A stretch of DNA of 64,000 nucleotides from Clostridia bacterium (GCA_017631795.1 JAGBSO010000030.1:1-64000); one strand, 5' to 3'; shown: positions 44,711 through 54,093, numbered from the stretch's first letter. Translations and numbers: made by a program. Notes: a model not told the origin generated them from the sequence alone.

Positions 44711-44754
44711 TGTATCACATGATACATTATATGATATATTTTTGATTTTGTCAA
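44711..44754 (-). promoter_or_regulatory. Crp-family promoter with overlapping palindromic operator
   Basis: On the minus strand, a consensus TTGACA (44749-44754), 17-base spacer and TATAAT (44726-44731). The perfect palindrome TGTATC-N4-GATACA (44711-44726) begins at the last base of the -10 and covers the start of transcription. Its symmetry and length fit a Crp/Fnr dimer site. The position would block initiation, so autorepression is likely. The next gene, encoding the Crp-family regulator, starts at 44694. Confidence 0.72.
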
Positions 44755-44762
44755 GAAAAAAA

Positions 44763-44791
44763 GAACAGTTGCCGTTATTTTGCAACTGTTC
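44763..44791 (-). terminator. Terminator of the GH25/dockerin gene
   Basis: Ten-base perfect stem GAACAGTTGC/GCAACTGTTC with a nine-base loop, followed on the minus strand by seven T. It insulates the hydrolase gene from the regulator promoter immediately downstream. Confidence 0.85.
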
Positions 44792-44797
44792 TTCATA

Positions 44798-46402
44798 TCA
44801 GTCAAGTTTTGCTGAAATTCTTAATATTTTTCTTGCATCAGATGCAGAAACTTTTCCGTCAGAGTCCATATCGGCACGTTTGATTTCGGCTTCTGTAAGA
44901 GTATGCAGTTTTGCGGAAGTACGCAATGCAATTCTTGCATCGGATGCCGTAACATTTCCGTCGTTATTGATATCGCCTTTGATATCACTTGTGTTTATAT
45001 CGGGGATTTTATTATAACCGTTGTCTGCAATGAGTTTGGGATAATTTATGTAACACAGGTTAAGGTCTGTGTAATTTGCATCAATACCGCTGACACTGCC
45101 TCGGTCTGTATATTGCCACATACCGTAATCGCCTTCATAGCCGCACTTGTCATGCCAATCTGCAATCCATAATGAGTGACCGCTGAAAAGTGCAGGTGTG
45201 TAATAATCCTGAGCCCATGTTGTGCTGCAATAAACACCTGTGTAGATATTTTCTTGTTTCATGACATCAAGAAAAGCTTTTGTTGAGTTGAAAATCTGTG
45301 TTCTGCCTGTTCTCTGAACAACTTTATCTTCCATGTCCATATAAACAGGCATGTCGAATTTCAGTTTGTGTTTTCTTATCATGTCAACAACGAATTCAGC
45401 TTCTTCTACAGCTTCTTCATTTGTTGTTGCCGCAGAGTAGAAATAGCAACCAATGTGCAATCCCGCATTGACTGCACCTTCGTAGTATTCAAAGAATTTG
45501 TCATCAACCAGCAACTCTTTTGTGGCTGTACCTCTCAGACCGATTCTGAGAATTACCGCATTGATGTTTGATTCTGCAATCTTATCCCACTTGATATTTC
45601 CCTGCCATTTTGAAACATCAATAACGTTCCATTGTACACTGTATTCTGAATTATCTATGTGAGAATCATCATAGGAAACAACATACTGTAAATTGATCCA
45701 GCCTTCTTTCCCGTTGTATGTGATTTTACCCCATTCACCGTTTATTGCAGTGATAGTAACAATAGTACCCAGAGGAATTGTACATATTACAGAAGATGAT
45801 GTTGTGGGAGAAGGTCTGAAATTCAGTGCAGATGCAGTTGTCATGTATTTTCCGGGATTATTTTCTGCTTCAAGAGAATAGTCCGGCGTTGCGTATGCAT
45901 AAATTTTGCTCAGAGTTACGGAATACATCTTTTTGTAAACAGAATTGTTTTCACCGCCCACAATTACAGTTATGTATTCGTCATCTGAATCTGTAACAAA
46001 ACCGCAGAGATTTATCTTTCCGTTTTTTGAAATAAAGACAATATCGCCTTCTTCAGGAAAATGTTCATTCGGATTATGTATTTTTCCGTCATTTTCAAAA
46101 AATTCGTAAAGTTTGTTTATATCTGCAGTTCTCGGAAAGGCAGCTTCGGGTGCAGATGCTTCATTTGCACACCATCCGACAAACGCAGCACTCCAGTTTT
46201 CGTATTTGCCTGAAACAGCATTGTCATATTTTGACCCTGTGTTATCGGATTTATAACCGATCTGAGTTGCTGCAATTGCAATGATATCCTGTTTTAAATC
46301 ACCTGTATTTTTATGAGTGTTTTCATAATCGGCAAAAACAGTTACATATGCAGATGTGAAAATAAGAAGAATTGCAGTAACGATAGAAATGAATTTTTTC
46401 AT
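44798..46402 (-). CDS. Secreted CHAP-like / SH3 / GH25 / dockerin protein
   Basis: A 534-residue exported cell-wall protein. Signal peptide about 1-25. Residues about 35-175 resemble a CHAP amidase, but the catalytic cysteine position reads NWSAAFVGWCA (Ser instead of Cys), so that domain may be inactive. An SH3-like domain covers about 190-250. GH25 (muramidase) covers about 260-460, with DVSKWQG and YMDMEDK carrying the catalytic acids. The C-terminus (about 475-534) holds two dockerin-type EF-hand repeats, DINNDGNVTASDAR and DMDSDGKVSASDAR. The tag implies a cohesin partner, but none is seen in this window. Monocistronic, with a terminator. Confidence 0.87.
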   Translation of the reverse strand: MKKFISIVTAILLIFTSAYVTVFADYENTHKNTGDLKQDIIAIAATQIGYKSDNTGSKYDNAVSGKYENWSAAFVGWCANEASAPEAAFPRTADINKLYEFFENDGKIHNPNEHFPEEGDIVFISKNGKINLCGFVTDSDDEYITVIVGGENNSVYKKMYSVTLSKIYAYATPDYSLEAENNPGKYMTTASALNFRPSPTTSSSVICTIPLGTIVTITAINGEWGKITYNGKEGWINLQYVVSYDDSHIDNSEYSVQWNVIDVSKWQGNIKWDKIAESNINAVILRIGLRGTATKELLVDDKFFEYYEGAVNAGLHIGCYFYSAATTNEEAVEEAEFVVDMIRKHKLKFDMPVYMDMEDKVVQRTGRTQIFNSTKAFLDVMKQENIYTGVYCSTTWAQDYYTPALFSGHSLWIADWHDKCGYEGDYGMWQYTDRGSVSGIDANYTDLNLCYINYPKLIADNGYNKIPDINTSDIKGDINNDGNVTASDARIALRTSAKLHTLTEAEIKRADMDSDGKVSASDARKILRISAKLD

Positions 46403-46483
46403 ATTTTTTAATCCTTATGTTTTTATACTGTATTTATTATGCAATGTTTCTGATAAGATTTCAAGACGGTTTCTTCTGGAAAA

Positions 46484-47188
46484 TCAGAAGAAGAATTTTC
46501 TTGAGAGCCATTCTTTAAGCTTGTTGTTTTTTTCTACTGCAATGAAGAACAGAAGTAAAATAAGGGAAGAGATTCCGAAAATAATTGTAATATAAGTCAC
46601 AATTACAACATTCGCATAAAGATTTACAATAAGACAGATGTAGATATTCAGAAGCGTAAGTGCGGAAAATACTGCAATAAGACTTTGTGCAAGGGGACGT
46701 TTTTTTGAAAAATATGCAGCAAGAAGAGCAACACCTGCAAAAACACCCAGATCAAGGGGAACTGCAACTTTCCAGAACCAGCCTGTCTGTGCAGAGTTGT
46801 AGTAATAGAATATGAATATATACAGCGCAGTTGCAATCGCATCTATTGCTATCGTAAGGTATTTTTTATTGCTTTTCATAATGAACGGTAATACAAAAAG
46901 GAACCAGAACATGGCTGAAGATGATACAACATAAATACTCCAGAGCAGATCAGGTGTTAAAAGAAGATTTGTAATAACGCAAACAACATTGGGTATCAGC
47001 AAAAGAATTGAAAAGATTATTGCATTGAACCTGTTGTTTGTTGATTTTGGAATTACGATGTTTTCAGGGAATGCAGGCGGTGTGCTGACGGGATTGATTA
47101 TATTGGGATTTATAACAGGTGTGTCACAAAGGGGACATTTGTTTGAACTTTCCGCAAGTTCAACACCACAGTTTACACAGTAGGACAT
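46484..47188 (-). CDS. Zinc-ribbon membrane protein (DUF6320-like)
   Basis: A 234-residue membrane protein with an N-terminal zinc ribbon (CVNCG and CPLCD, about 4-22), then a short linker and about six to seven hydrophobic segments. The arrangement resembles the DUF6320 group. It follows the acyltransferase-like gene by 35 bases on the same strand with AAGGAGA upstream, and such pairing appears to be recurrent in Firmicutes. No function is known; a membrane partner for the neighbouring enzyme is inference. Confidence 0.75.
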   Translation of the reverse strand: MSYCVNCGVELAESSNKCPLCDTPVINPNIINPVSTPPAFPENIVIPKSTNNRFNAIIFSILLLIPNVVCVITNLLLTPDLLWSIYVVSSSAMFWFLFVLPFIMKSNKKYLTIAIDAIATALYIFIFYYYNSAQTGWFWKVAVPLDLGVFAGVALLAAYFSKKRPLAQSLIAVFSALTLLNIYICLIVNLYANVVIVTYITIIFGISSLILLLFFIAVEKNNKLKEWLSRKFFF

Positions 47189-47223
47189 ATCAGTTCTCCT
47201 TTTTTTTGAAAATAAGCATTTGA

Positions 47224-48510
47224 TTATTGCTTATTGCTTTCAATTTTTACAGGTATTCCTTTTTTTACAAGAAAACGGAAAAACTCACGCTCAACATCTG
47301 TATCTTTATACATGTTCGCAAAAGTGATTGCCATTGTGTTGCCGATTGAAGCAGCACCGACTCTTGCGCCGTTGAGCTGACCGGGGCTGGGCATAAGAAT
47401 AAAACTTTTCACATGCTCCATCATTTCATCTGGAATTCTTACGATACCGACATTTGTAAAGATTGCTGTCGTTGTTTTTTCCGCTGCAATTGCAAATGTG
47501 ATACCGACTGCCAGGTCTTTGATAATAATCGGAATAAATCTCATGACAGGATTCTTTTCCATTGCAAGATTTCCTGCATACATTACCGAAAGATGTTGTG
47601 GGGTATTTGTAAGACGAAGACTCAGCGATAAATGACGCAATACTTCTTCAAAAGTATAATCGCCCCAGTTGGGATCAATACGAAGATTGTAATTGACAGA
47701 GAAATTTCTGAGGGTCTGTGAATTGAATTGATTTCTGCCGTTTACGGGAATCTGCATACAGACGTCTTTCTGTTTTATGTTTTCATTTTTCTGGAACTGC
47801 ATGTGCAGATACATAAGCACTGCTGAAAGATATTCGGTGATTGTCACACCGTTTTCTTTTGACAATGCCTTGATTTTATCAACAGGTATATATCCTGTTG
47901 TTATATTTGATGTATGCTTCGGCATTTTTTCGCCGATTCTGTGGTATGTCTTGAACAGAGGTATTTTTTCTTTACCTGTTTTTGAGGCATACTTTACATA
48001 TGAATCTTCAATTTCTTCCTCTTTCGGTTTTTCATTGATGTCAAGCACCATACCGCCGACGGGAATATCATAGCCTTTCATTCGTAAATATTCGGCTGTG
48101 AAAGTGTTCAGGAATACACATGCACCGTAACCGTCAGTCAGGGCATGGAAAATTTCAAGAGAAATTCTGTTTTTGTAATAGAAAACCTTGAACATATATC
48201 GGTTGTTTTCATTGAATTTGATTCGCAGACAAGGGTTGTTTGCATCTGGCAGAACAACAGGGTCTTCGGGGTTCTTTTCTATGTAATGCCAGAAAAAACC
48301 GTTACGAAGTCTGACCGCCATTGTGGGAAACCTCGGCAGACATTTCTTTACAGCTTTGAACAGGATTTCAGGGTCAACTTCTTCTTTCAGATTGATTGAA
48401 ACTCTGATGACATTTGACCATGTCGGGGTATTCTGCCCCGGAAAAACAGTACCTGCGTTATCAAGCTTGAACCATGTTTTGTTTTTAATGTTCTTTTTAA
48501 TTTTCTTCAT
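47224..48510 (-). CDS. Acyltransferase/condensation-like protein
   Basis: A 428-residue protein of the alcohol-acetyltransferase / condensation-domain fold. The HxxxDG-type active site is present as HALTDGYG, and the later INPNWG-like and NVGIV stretches (NVGIVRIPDEM) match the same fold. No signal peptide. It would transfer an acyl group to an alcohol or amine; the substrate is unknown. It starts 12 bases after the ispG stop, so some transcription may run on from the pyrH operon, and the zinc-ribbon membrane gene follows. Confidence 0.75.
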   Translation of the reverse strand: MKKIKKNIKNKTWFKLDNAGTVFPGQNTPTWSNVIRVSINLKEEVDPEILFKAVKKCLPRFPTMAVRLRNGFFWHYIEKNPEDPVVLPDANNPCLRIKFNENNRYMFKVFYYKNRISLEIFHALTDGYGACVFLNTFTAEYLRMKGYDIPVGGMVLDINEKPKEEEIEDSYVKYASKTGKEKIPLFKTYHRIGEKMPKHTSNITTGYIPVDKIKALSKENGVTITEYLSAVLMYLHMQFQKNENIKQKDVCMQIPVNGRNQFNSQTLRNFSVNYNLRIDPNWGDYTFEEVLRHLSLSLRLTNTPQHLSVMYAGNLAMEKNPVMRFIPIIIKDLAVGITFAIAAEKTTTAIFTNVGIVRIPDEMMEHVKSFILMPSPGQLNGARVGAASIGNTMAITFANMYKDTDVEREFFRFLVKKGIPVKIESNKQ

Positions 48511-48522
48511 ATGTTACTTTCT

Positions 48523-49578
48523 TTAAAAATTATTTTCGATTTCTTTTACAAGTTCATCAAGAAGACATTCTTCAGATACTTTTCTGAGAATTTCCCCTTT
48601 TCTGAAAATAAGACCGCAACCGTCACCGCCTGCAATGCCGATATCTGCTTCACGTGCTTCTCCGGGGCCGTTTACAACACAGCCCATGATTGCAACCGTG
48701 ATATCCTTATTGCAGTTTTTGAGTCTTTCTTCTGCCTGGGCAGCAATTTTTATAAGGTCAATTTTTGTTCTTCCGCAAGTGGGACATGAAACAAAACGGA
48801 TACCTTTATTTCTGAGATTGAGTGATTTGAGAAGATCATAAGCCGCATAAATCTCTTTTTCGGGATCGGCAGTGAGTGATATACGGATAGTGTCACCGAT
48901 ACCGTTTATAAGAAGTGCACCGAGACCTGCCGATGATTTTATTATTCCCATTCTTTCTGTGCCGGCTTCTGTAACACCGATGTGAAGAGGGTAGTCGCAC
49001 ATTGAACCCACAATGCTGTAAGCTTCAAATGATTTCATAACATCAGATGATTTCAGTGAAAGAACGATGTTGTCAAAATCAAACTTTTCAAGAAGAGATG
49101 CATGATACATTGCACTTTCTGCAAGTGCTTCAGGAGTAGGTGAACCGTGTTTTGCAAGGATTTCTTTTTCAAGAGATCCTGAATTCACACCGATTCTTAT
49201 GGGGATATTCTTCTCTCTGCATTTGTCAGCAACAGCTTTGACTCTGTCATCAGATCCGATATTTCCGGGATTTATTCTGATTTTATCAACACCTGCTTCT
49301 GCACACTCAAGAGCTATTCTGTAATCAAAGTGAATATCAGCAACGACAGGTATACTGAGGTTTTCTTTGAGTTTATAAATAGTGTTGACGCAATCAAGAT
49401 CGGGAACTGCCGTTCTGATTATTTCACAGCCCGCATTCTGAAGTCTTAATGCCTGTTCAACACAAGCATCAGCATCGGATGCAAGAGTGTTGAGCATGGA
49501 CTGAACAGCAACAGGATGATTACCGCCGATTGTTATATTTCCTATTCTGACTTCCTTTGCTTTTCTTCTTGAATACAT
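48523..49578 (-). CDS. ispG: 4-hydroxy-3-methylbut-2-enyl diphosphate synthase
   Basis: A 351-residue iron-sulfur enzyme of the MEP isoprenoid pathway, converting MEcPP to HMBPP. Cluster cysteines are in SCPTCGRT and MGCVVNGPGEA; the TIM barrel starts with NITIGGNHPVAVQSM. The start is ATG 49578 with AGGGTGAT upstream; a GTG three codons earlier overlaps it. It is the last of the pyrH-frr-uppS-cdsA-dxr-rseP-ispG run and supplies precursors for undecaprenyl phosphate. Confidence 0.95.
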   Translation of the reverse strand: MYSRRKAKEVRIGNITIGGNHPVAVQSMLNTLASDADACVEQALRLQNAGCEIIRTAVPDLDCVNTIYKLKENLSIPVVADIHFDYRIALECAEAGVDKIRINPGNIGSDDRVKAVADKCREKNIPIRIGVNSGSLEKEILAKHGSPTPEALAESAMYHASLLEKFDFDNIVLSLKSSDVMKSFEAYSIVGSMCDYPLHIGVTEAGTERMGIIKSSAGLGALLINGIGDTIRISLTADPEKEIYAAYDLLKSLNLRNKGIRFVSCPTCGRTKIDLIKIAAQAEERLKNCNKDITVAIMGCVVNGPGEAREADIGIAGGDGCGLIFRKGEILRKVSEECLLDELVKEIENNF

Positions 49579-49588
49579 TGTTATCACC

Positions 49589-50680
49589 CTAATTAATAAT
49601 CAGATTTTTAATATCGTTGAATGTAATAACTATCATCAGCAGTATAAGCAGTGCAAAGCCTGCTGCATGAATATAGCCTTCATATTTTGACGGAATCGGT
49701 TTTTTTCTGATTGCTTCAATGAGTATAAAGAACAGTCTGCCGCCGTCAAGAGCAGGGATGGGAAGCAGGTTGAATACGCCGATGTTAATAGAAATAAGAG
49801 CCATGATATAAATTACCATATCAAAACCGGCACCTGTTTCAACAGCCTGAGTGGTGGTTTCTGCAATTATTGAAACCGTACCGATGGGACCTGACAGGTC
49901 GTTTAATCCGTAATGGCCCGTAATAAGATCGAATAAAGTAAGCCATACAAGTCTTGCCGTTGAAACAGTATCAAGCACAGCTGTTGAAAGAACATTCAGC
50001 GGTGTTTTTTCAACACCGACAATTATAAAGTCAAACACAATTGTGTTATGTCCGTTTTCTCCGGGTTTTGTTTCAAAATGTACATCAGTGAGTTCAACGT
50101 CAGTACCGTTTCTTTCAACTGTGAAATCATAGATGCCGTCTTCGTCACGCTGCAGAGCATAACTGATGTCACGGCTTGAATAAATATTTGTTCCGTTGAT
50201 TTCCTTGATTGTGTCACCGACTTCAAGACCGTATTGCGCACTTGTTGCATTCTCATAGAAACTGTGAATCTGAGTTGTGCCGATGAGCTTATCCATTGAA
50301 GTAAGAATGATAACAAAAATAAAACCGAGCACAAGATTCATCACTGCACCTGCAACGACAATGATGAATTTCTTCCACCATTTTTTGTTGCAGAATGCAC
50401 GTTCATCATCGCTTGCTTCATCTTCACCTTCCATGCTGACATATCCGCCGACGGGAAGAAGACGAAGTGCATATTTTGTTTCACCTTTCTGCTTTTTGAA
50501 TATTGCAGGACCCATGCCCAGTGAAAATTCGTTTACTTTTACTCCGAAAAGCTTTGCCGAAAGGAAATGTCCCAGTTCGTGCAAACCTATTATCAGTCCG
50601 AAAAACAGTATCGCCATGAGAATCGGCCATGTTTTATTCCATACGGAAGCAATATCAATAGCAAGGGGTAGTATGTTCAA
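49589..50680 (-). CDS. rseP: Site-2 metalloprotease RseP
   Basis: A 363-residue intramembrane zinc protease. The active site HELGH (34-38) lies in the first membrane helix, a PDZ domain covers about 110-220, and the third motif LDGGRL is near the end. It cleaves membrane-bound regulators such as anti-sigma factors. The start is probably TTG at 50680, preceded by AAAGGA. It sits between dxr and ispG, its usual place in Firmicutes. Confidence 0.93.
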   Translation of the reverse strand: MNILPLAIDIASVWNKTWPILMAILFFGLIIGLHELGHFLSAKLFGVKVNEFSLGMGPAIFKKQKGETKYALRLLPVGGYVSMEGEDEASDDERAFCNKKWWKKFIIVVAGAVMNLVLGFIFVIILTSMDKLIGTTQIHSFYENATSAQYGLEVGDTIKEINGTNIYSSRDISYALQRDEDGIYDFTVERNGTDVELTDVHFETKPGENGHNTIVFDFIIVGVEKTPLNVLSTAVLDTVSTARLVWLTLFDLITGHYGLNDLSGPIGTVSIIAETTTQAVETGAGFDMVIYIMALISINIGVFNLLPIPALDGGRLFFILIEAIRKKPIPSKYEGYIHAAGFALLILLMIVITFNDIKNLIIN

Positions 50681-50693
50681 AAAATCAATCCTT

Positions 50694-51836
50694 TCATATT
50701 AAAGAGAGCACAGCTTCTCTTACCAATGCGTCTGTTTCGCAGACATCTTCAACCGTGAAAATGTCTTTTTCGGGAGCGACAGCAGCACCCTTTAAGATAA
50801 GGTCTGGAATATCACCGAATGTGATTCTGCCTTCTCTGAAAAGTCTGTTGACTTCTTCGTTTGCAGAGTTGACTGCAGAGGGCATAAGACCGCCTTTGTT
50901 TATAGCATTTCTGCATATATCTATGCAGCGGAAAGTTTCGTAGTCAGGTTCAAAAAATGTGAGTTTTCCGAGTTTTGCAAAGTTTATTTCACCCACAGGT
51001 GATTCAAATCTTTCAGGATATGTCAGTGCATACTGAATGGGTATTCTCATGTCGGGAAGTCCCAGTTGTGCGATAACTGAATTGTCATCATATTCAACCA
51101 TTGAATGAACAATGCTTTCACGATGCACAACAATATCAACCATGTCGGGAGATACACCGAAAAGCCATACCGCTTCGATAAGTTCAAGACCTTTGTTGAA
51201 CATTGTTGCGGAGTCAATTGTGATTTTTGCACCCATGCTCCAGTTTGGGTGTCTTAGTGCATCTGCAGCAGTCATGTTTCTGATTTCATCTTTTGTCTTG
51301 CCGAAGAAAGGTCCGCCCGAAGCTGTAAGAATTATCTTTTTGAGAGCTTTGTTTGAAGGTCTTCCTTCAAGACACTGGAAAATTGCGGAATGCTCACTGT
51401 CTACGGGGAGAATTGCAACACCTTTTTCTTTTGCAGCACCCATAACAAGCTGACCGCCTGCAACAAGTGATTCCTTATTTGCAAGTGCAAGTGTTTTTCC
51501 TGCATTGATAACGGCAAGAGTAGGCTTGAGACCTGCCATGCCCACAACAGAGTTGATGACTGTATCAGCAGATGTATCGGCGGCACATTCTATAATACCG
51601 TCCATACCTGACAGCACTTTTATATCTGTATCGGCAAGAGCAGTTTTCAGCTCAGCAGCACCTTTTTCATCATGAAGTGCAACCTTTTCGGGTCCCAGCA
51701 ATCTTGCCTGTTCTTCAAGCAGTTTGTAGTTTGAATGTGCAGTCAGCGCAGTGACTTTGTAACCGTGTTTGAGTGCAACATCAACAGACTGTGTTCCGAT
51801 AGAGCCTGTCGAACCGAGAATAGCTATTTTTTTCAT
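50694..51836 (-). CDS. dxr: 1-deoxy-D-xylulose 5-phosphate reductoisomerase
   Basis: A 380-residue NADPH enzyme, second step of the MEP pathway. NADPH motif GSTGSIGTQSVDVA at the N-terminus, metal/substrate site LPVDSEHSAIFQCLEG, and a C-terminal helical domain. Normal length. GAGGATGA precedes the ATG. Part of the conserved housekeeping operon. Confidence 0.95.
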   Translation of the reverse strand: MKKIAILGSTGSIGTQSVDVALKHGYKVTALTAHSNYKLLEEQARLLGPEKVALHDEKGAAELKTALADTDIKVLSGMDGIIECAADTSADTVINSVVGMAGLKPTLAVINAGKTLALANKESLVAGGQLVMGAAKEKGVAILPVDSEHSAIFQCLEGRPSNKALKKIILTASGGPFFGKTKDEIRNMTAADALRHPNWSMGAKITIDSATMFNKGLELIEAVWLFGVSPDMVDIVVHRESIVHSMVEYDDNSVIAQLGLPDMRIPIQYALTYPERFESPVGEINFAKLGKLTFFEPDYETFRCIDICRNAINKGGLMPSAVNSANEEVNRLFREGRITFGDIPDLILKGAAVAPEKDIFTVEDVCETDALVREAVLSLI

Positions 51837-51848
51837 AATTAATCATCC

Positions 51849-52687
51849 TCAGATATTTATAAGATAAAATGCAAACCAGAGTGCGGGAAGAACGAAAAGA
51901 CAGCTGTCAATTCTGTCCATAACACCGCCGTGACCGGGGAAAATTTTGCCGAAATCCTTGATTCCGTGATTTCTTTTTATGATTGAAGCGGAAAGATCTC
52001 CGAACATGCTCACAACAGAAAGTACTGCACTTATAATTATAATCTGCCACCATGCAAGTGTATGCACAGTGAAGAAATATTTATCAAAAACAAGAAACAG
52101 AATGAGATTCATCACAATTGCGCCGATAACACCGCCTACAGCACCTTCAATTGTTTGTTGGGGCTGACATTGGGGCAGAGTTTATGTTTTCCGAGGAATT
52201 TTCCTGAAAAATATGCAAATGTATCTGTCATCCATGCGCAGAACATTGCGAAAAGAATAAAGAAAACACCGCTTGCTTTTGTATATGTATCGGGGTTTGA
52301 TTTGTATACATCACGAAGAAGAATAAAAATCGAAATGGAAGAGGGGATTGCAACTGTTGCAAAAAGTGCAGTGATAACATCGTTGAATGTTGTTTTCTTG
52401 TGCATGGGCACCATTATTATAAAGTATACCAGTGCATAACATATTGCAACGGGCATAAACGGAATTTCAATGTTGAAGTGGAATAAAAACGGGATTGCAG
52501 CTGCTGTGATACAGCTGAGTGCGAGAATTACATTGTTCTTGCCGCCTGTGGCTTTTATAACTTCGTGTACTGCAATAGCTGCAAAAATTGCGAGAATTAC
52601 AGGCAGAACAACAGTATGCATGAATACGATACAGGGAATAAGAATCACGACAATTGCTGCAAGAGCAGTTAAAATTCTTGTTTTCAT
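51849..52687 (-). pseudogene. cdsA: Phosphatidate cytidylyltransferase, interrupted by a one-base frameshift
   Basis: CdsA makes CDP-diacylglycerol for all phospholipids. The 5' part (52136-52687, 183 residues) ends CPNVSPNKQLKVL-stop; the 3' part (51849-52115) continues in another frame with MMNLILFLVFDK. Adding one A to the AAA run at about 52154-52156 restores the expected KTIEGAVGGVIGAIV join and the CDP-alcohol signature SMFGDLSASIIKR / HGGVMDRID. Because the gene is essential and every neighbour is intact, a sequencing or assembly slip in the A-run is most likely. A true lesion or a slippage event cannot be excluded. Joined, it has about 280 residues and several membrane helices. Confidence 0.85.
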
Positions 52688-52756
52688 TTGATATTGTACC
52701 TTCCAAGCTTTTAATCAAGCTTGATATCCTTTTTATTTTGTTTTTAACAGCACAAT

Positions 52757-52783
52757 CAGCGGAACCGAAAAACAGTTCCGCTG
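52757..52783 (-). terminator. Hairpin between uppS and cdsA
   Basis: Nine-base stem CAGCGGAAC/GTTCCGCTG with a nine-base loop. It is downstream of uppS on the minus strand but lacks a clear T-run, so it may only attenuate transcription or protect mRNA within the operon. A second small repeat, AAGCTT-N6-AAGCTT, lies at about 52706-52723. Confidence 0.45.
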
Positions 52784-52793
52784 AAAATCAGTT

Positions 52794-53531
52794 TTATACT
52801 CCGCCGAAACGACGGTTTCTTTTTTCATAATCACGAAGAGCTTCGTTGAAGTTTTCTTCTGTGAAATCGGGCCAGAGCACATCTGAGAACCAGAGCTCTG
52901 AATATGCACCCTGCCAGGTGAGAAAGTTTGATGTTCTGAATTCACCGCTGGGACGGATTATCAGGTCAGGATCAGGCTGACCCTTTGTGTAGAGATAATC
53001 TGAAATAAGATTTTCGTCTATTTCTTCGGGATTTATCTCACCGTTTGCGGCTTTTTTCGCAATCTCTTTTACAGCGGAAGCAATTTCATGTCTGCCGCCA
53101 TAGTTTATTGCAATATTAAGAGTTACTCTTGTTTTGTTTTCTGTCAGCTTTTCGGCATAATCCATGAGATTCAGAAGCTCGGGAGCAATCCCGTTTCTGT
53201 CACCGATGAAACGGAGTCTGATTCCTTTTTCTTCGTTTTCACGGATACGCTCAATAACTTCATTCAGATAATCACCGAACAGCTCCATTATGGCATTGAC
53301 TTCAGCTTCGGGACGGCGCCAGTTCTCGGTTGAAAAGGCATAGAAAGTAACACATTCAATTCCTAAATCAGCAGCATATTCGCCGATTTTTCTGAATGTT
53401 TTTGCACCTGCCTTATGTCCTTCGCTTCGGTTGAGACCTCTGTTTTTTGCCCATCTGCCGTTACCGTCCATAATGAATCCCACATGACGGGGAAGAACGG
53501 CAAACTCAGGCAAATTCTTTTTTTCAGCCAT
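52794..53531 (-). CDS. uppS: Undecaprenyl diphosphate synthase
   Basis: A 245-residue cis-prenyltransferase making the lipid carrier for peptidoglycan. The first motif HVGFIMDGNGRWAK includes the catalytic Asp22, then FYAFSTENW, and the C-terminal DLIIRPSGEFRTSNFL. Normal length. It starts one base after the frr stop with GGAGAT upstream. A hairpin separates it from cdsA. Confidence 0.96.
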   Translation of the reverse strand: MAEKKNLPEFAVLPRHVGFIMDGNGRWAKNRGLNRSEGHKAGAKTFRKIGEYAADLGIECVTFYAFSTENWRRPEAEVNAIMELFGDYLNEVIERIRENEEKGIRLRFIGDRNGIAPELLNLMDYAEKLTENKTRVTLNIAINYGGRHEIASAVKEIAKKAANGEINPEEIDENLISDYLYTKGQPDPDLIIRPSGEFRTSNFLTWQGAYSELWFSDVLWPDFTEENFNEALRDYEKRNRRFGGV

Positions 53532-53532
53532 T

Positions 53533-54093
53533 TTAAATCTCCATGATTTCGGCTGACTTTGCCTTTTCTATATCATCAATCTGCTTAACAAAATCGTCAG
53601 TGATCTTCTGAATTTTTTCTTCGCCGTGCTTCTGATCATCTTCTGTGATTTCATTAGCTTTCTTCATAGCCTTGATCTTGTCGATAGAATCTCTTCTGAT
53701 CTGACGGATAGCAACTTTTGAATCCTCAGCAATCTTTGAGATATCTTTTGTGAGCTGCTTTCTTCTTTCTTCTGTAAGAGGAGGGAAGTTAAGACGGATA
53801 ACAGTGCCGTCGTTCTGAGGATTGATACCGAGATCTGACTGCTGGATAGCTTTGCAGATAAGTGTGAGAGCAGATTTGTCCCAGGGCTGGATTACAAGAG
53901 TTCGTGCATCAGCATTGGAAACACTTGCCATCTGGTTGATGGGTGTGGGTGTTCCGTAGTAGTCTGCCTGAATTTTTTCAAGCACTTTTGCACTTGCTCT
54001 GCCTGCTCTGATTGAGTCATATTCTGAATGAAGAGCGTTGATGGTTTTATTCATTCTTTCTTTGGTCTTTTCATAAAGTTCTTTGAGTTCCAT
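53533..54093 (-). CDS. frr: Ribosome recycling factor
   Basis: A 186-residue protein of standard length that splits post-termination ribosomes with EF-G. The N-terminal half has the hinge region VLEKIQADYYGTPTPINQMA, and the C-terminal half has the RRDSIDKIKAMKK helix. GGAGG precedes the ATG. It lies between pyrH and uppS as in most Firmicutes. Confidence 0.97.
   Translation of the reverse strand: MELKELYEKTKERMNKTINALHSEYDSIRAGRASAKVLEKIQADYYGTPTPINQMASVSNADARTLVIQPWDKSALTLICKAIQQSDLGINPQNDGTVIRLNFPPLTEERRKQLTKDISKIAEDSKVAIRQIRRDSIDKIKAMKKANEITEDDQKHGEEKIQKITDDFVKQIDDIEKAKSAEIMEI

Noticed and set aside
44798..46402. Phage endolysin
   Set aside because: A signal peptide and dockerin, with no phage genes nearby, point to a host-secreted enzyme.
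46471..46492. Terminator at the end of the zinc-ribbon gene
   Set aside because: The small hairpin overlaps the stop codon and lacks a T-run on either strand.
52136..52175. Programmed frameshift in cdsA
   Set aside because: There is no known precedent in CdsA and no slippery heptamer with a downstream structure that I can support; a sequence error is simpler.
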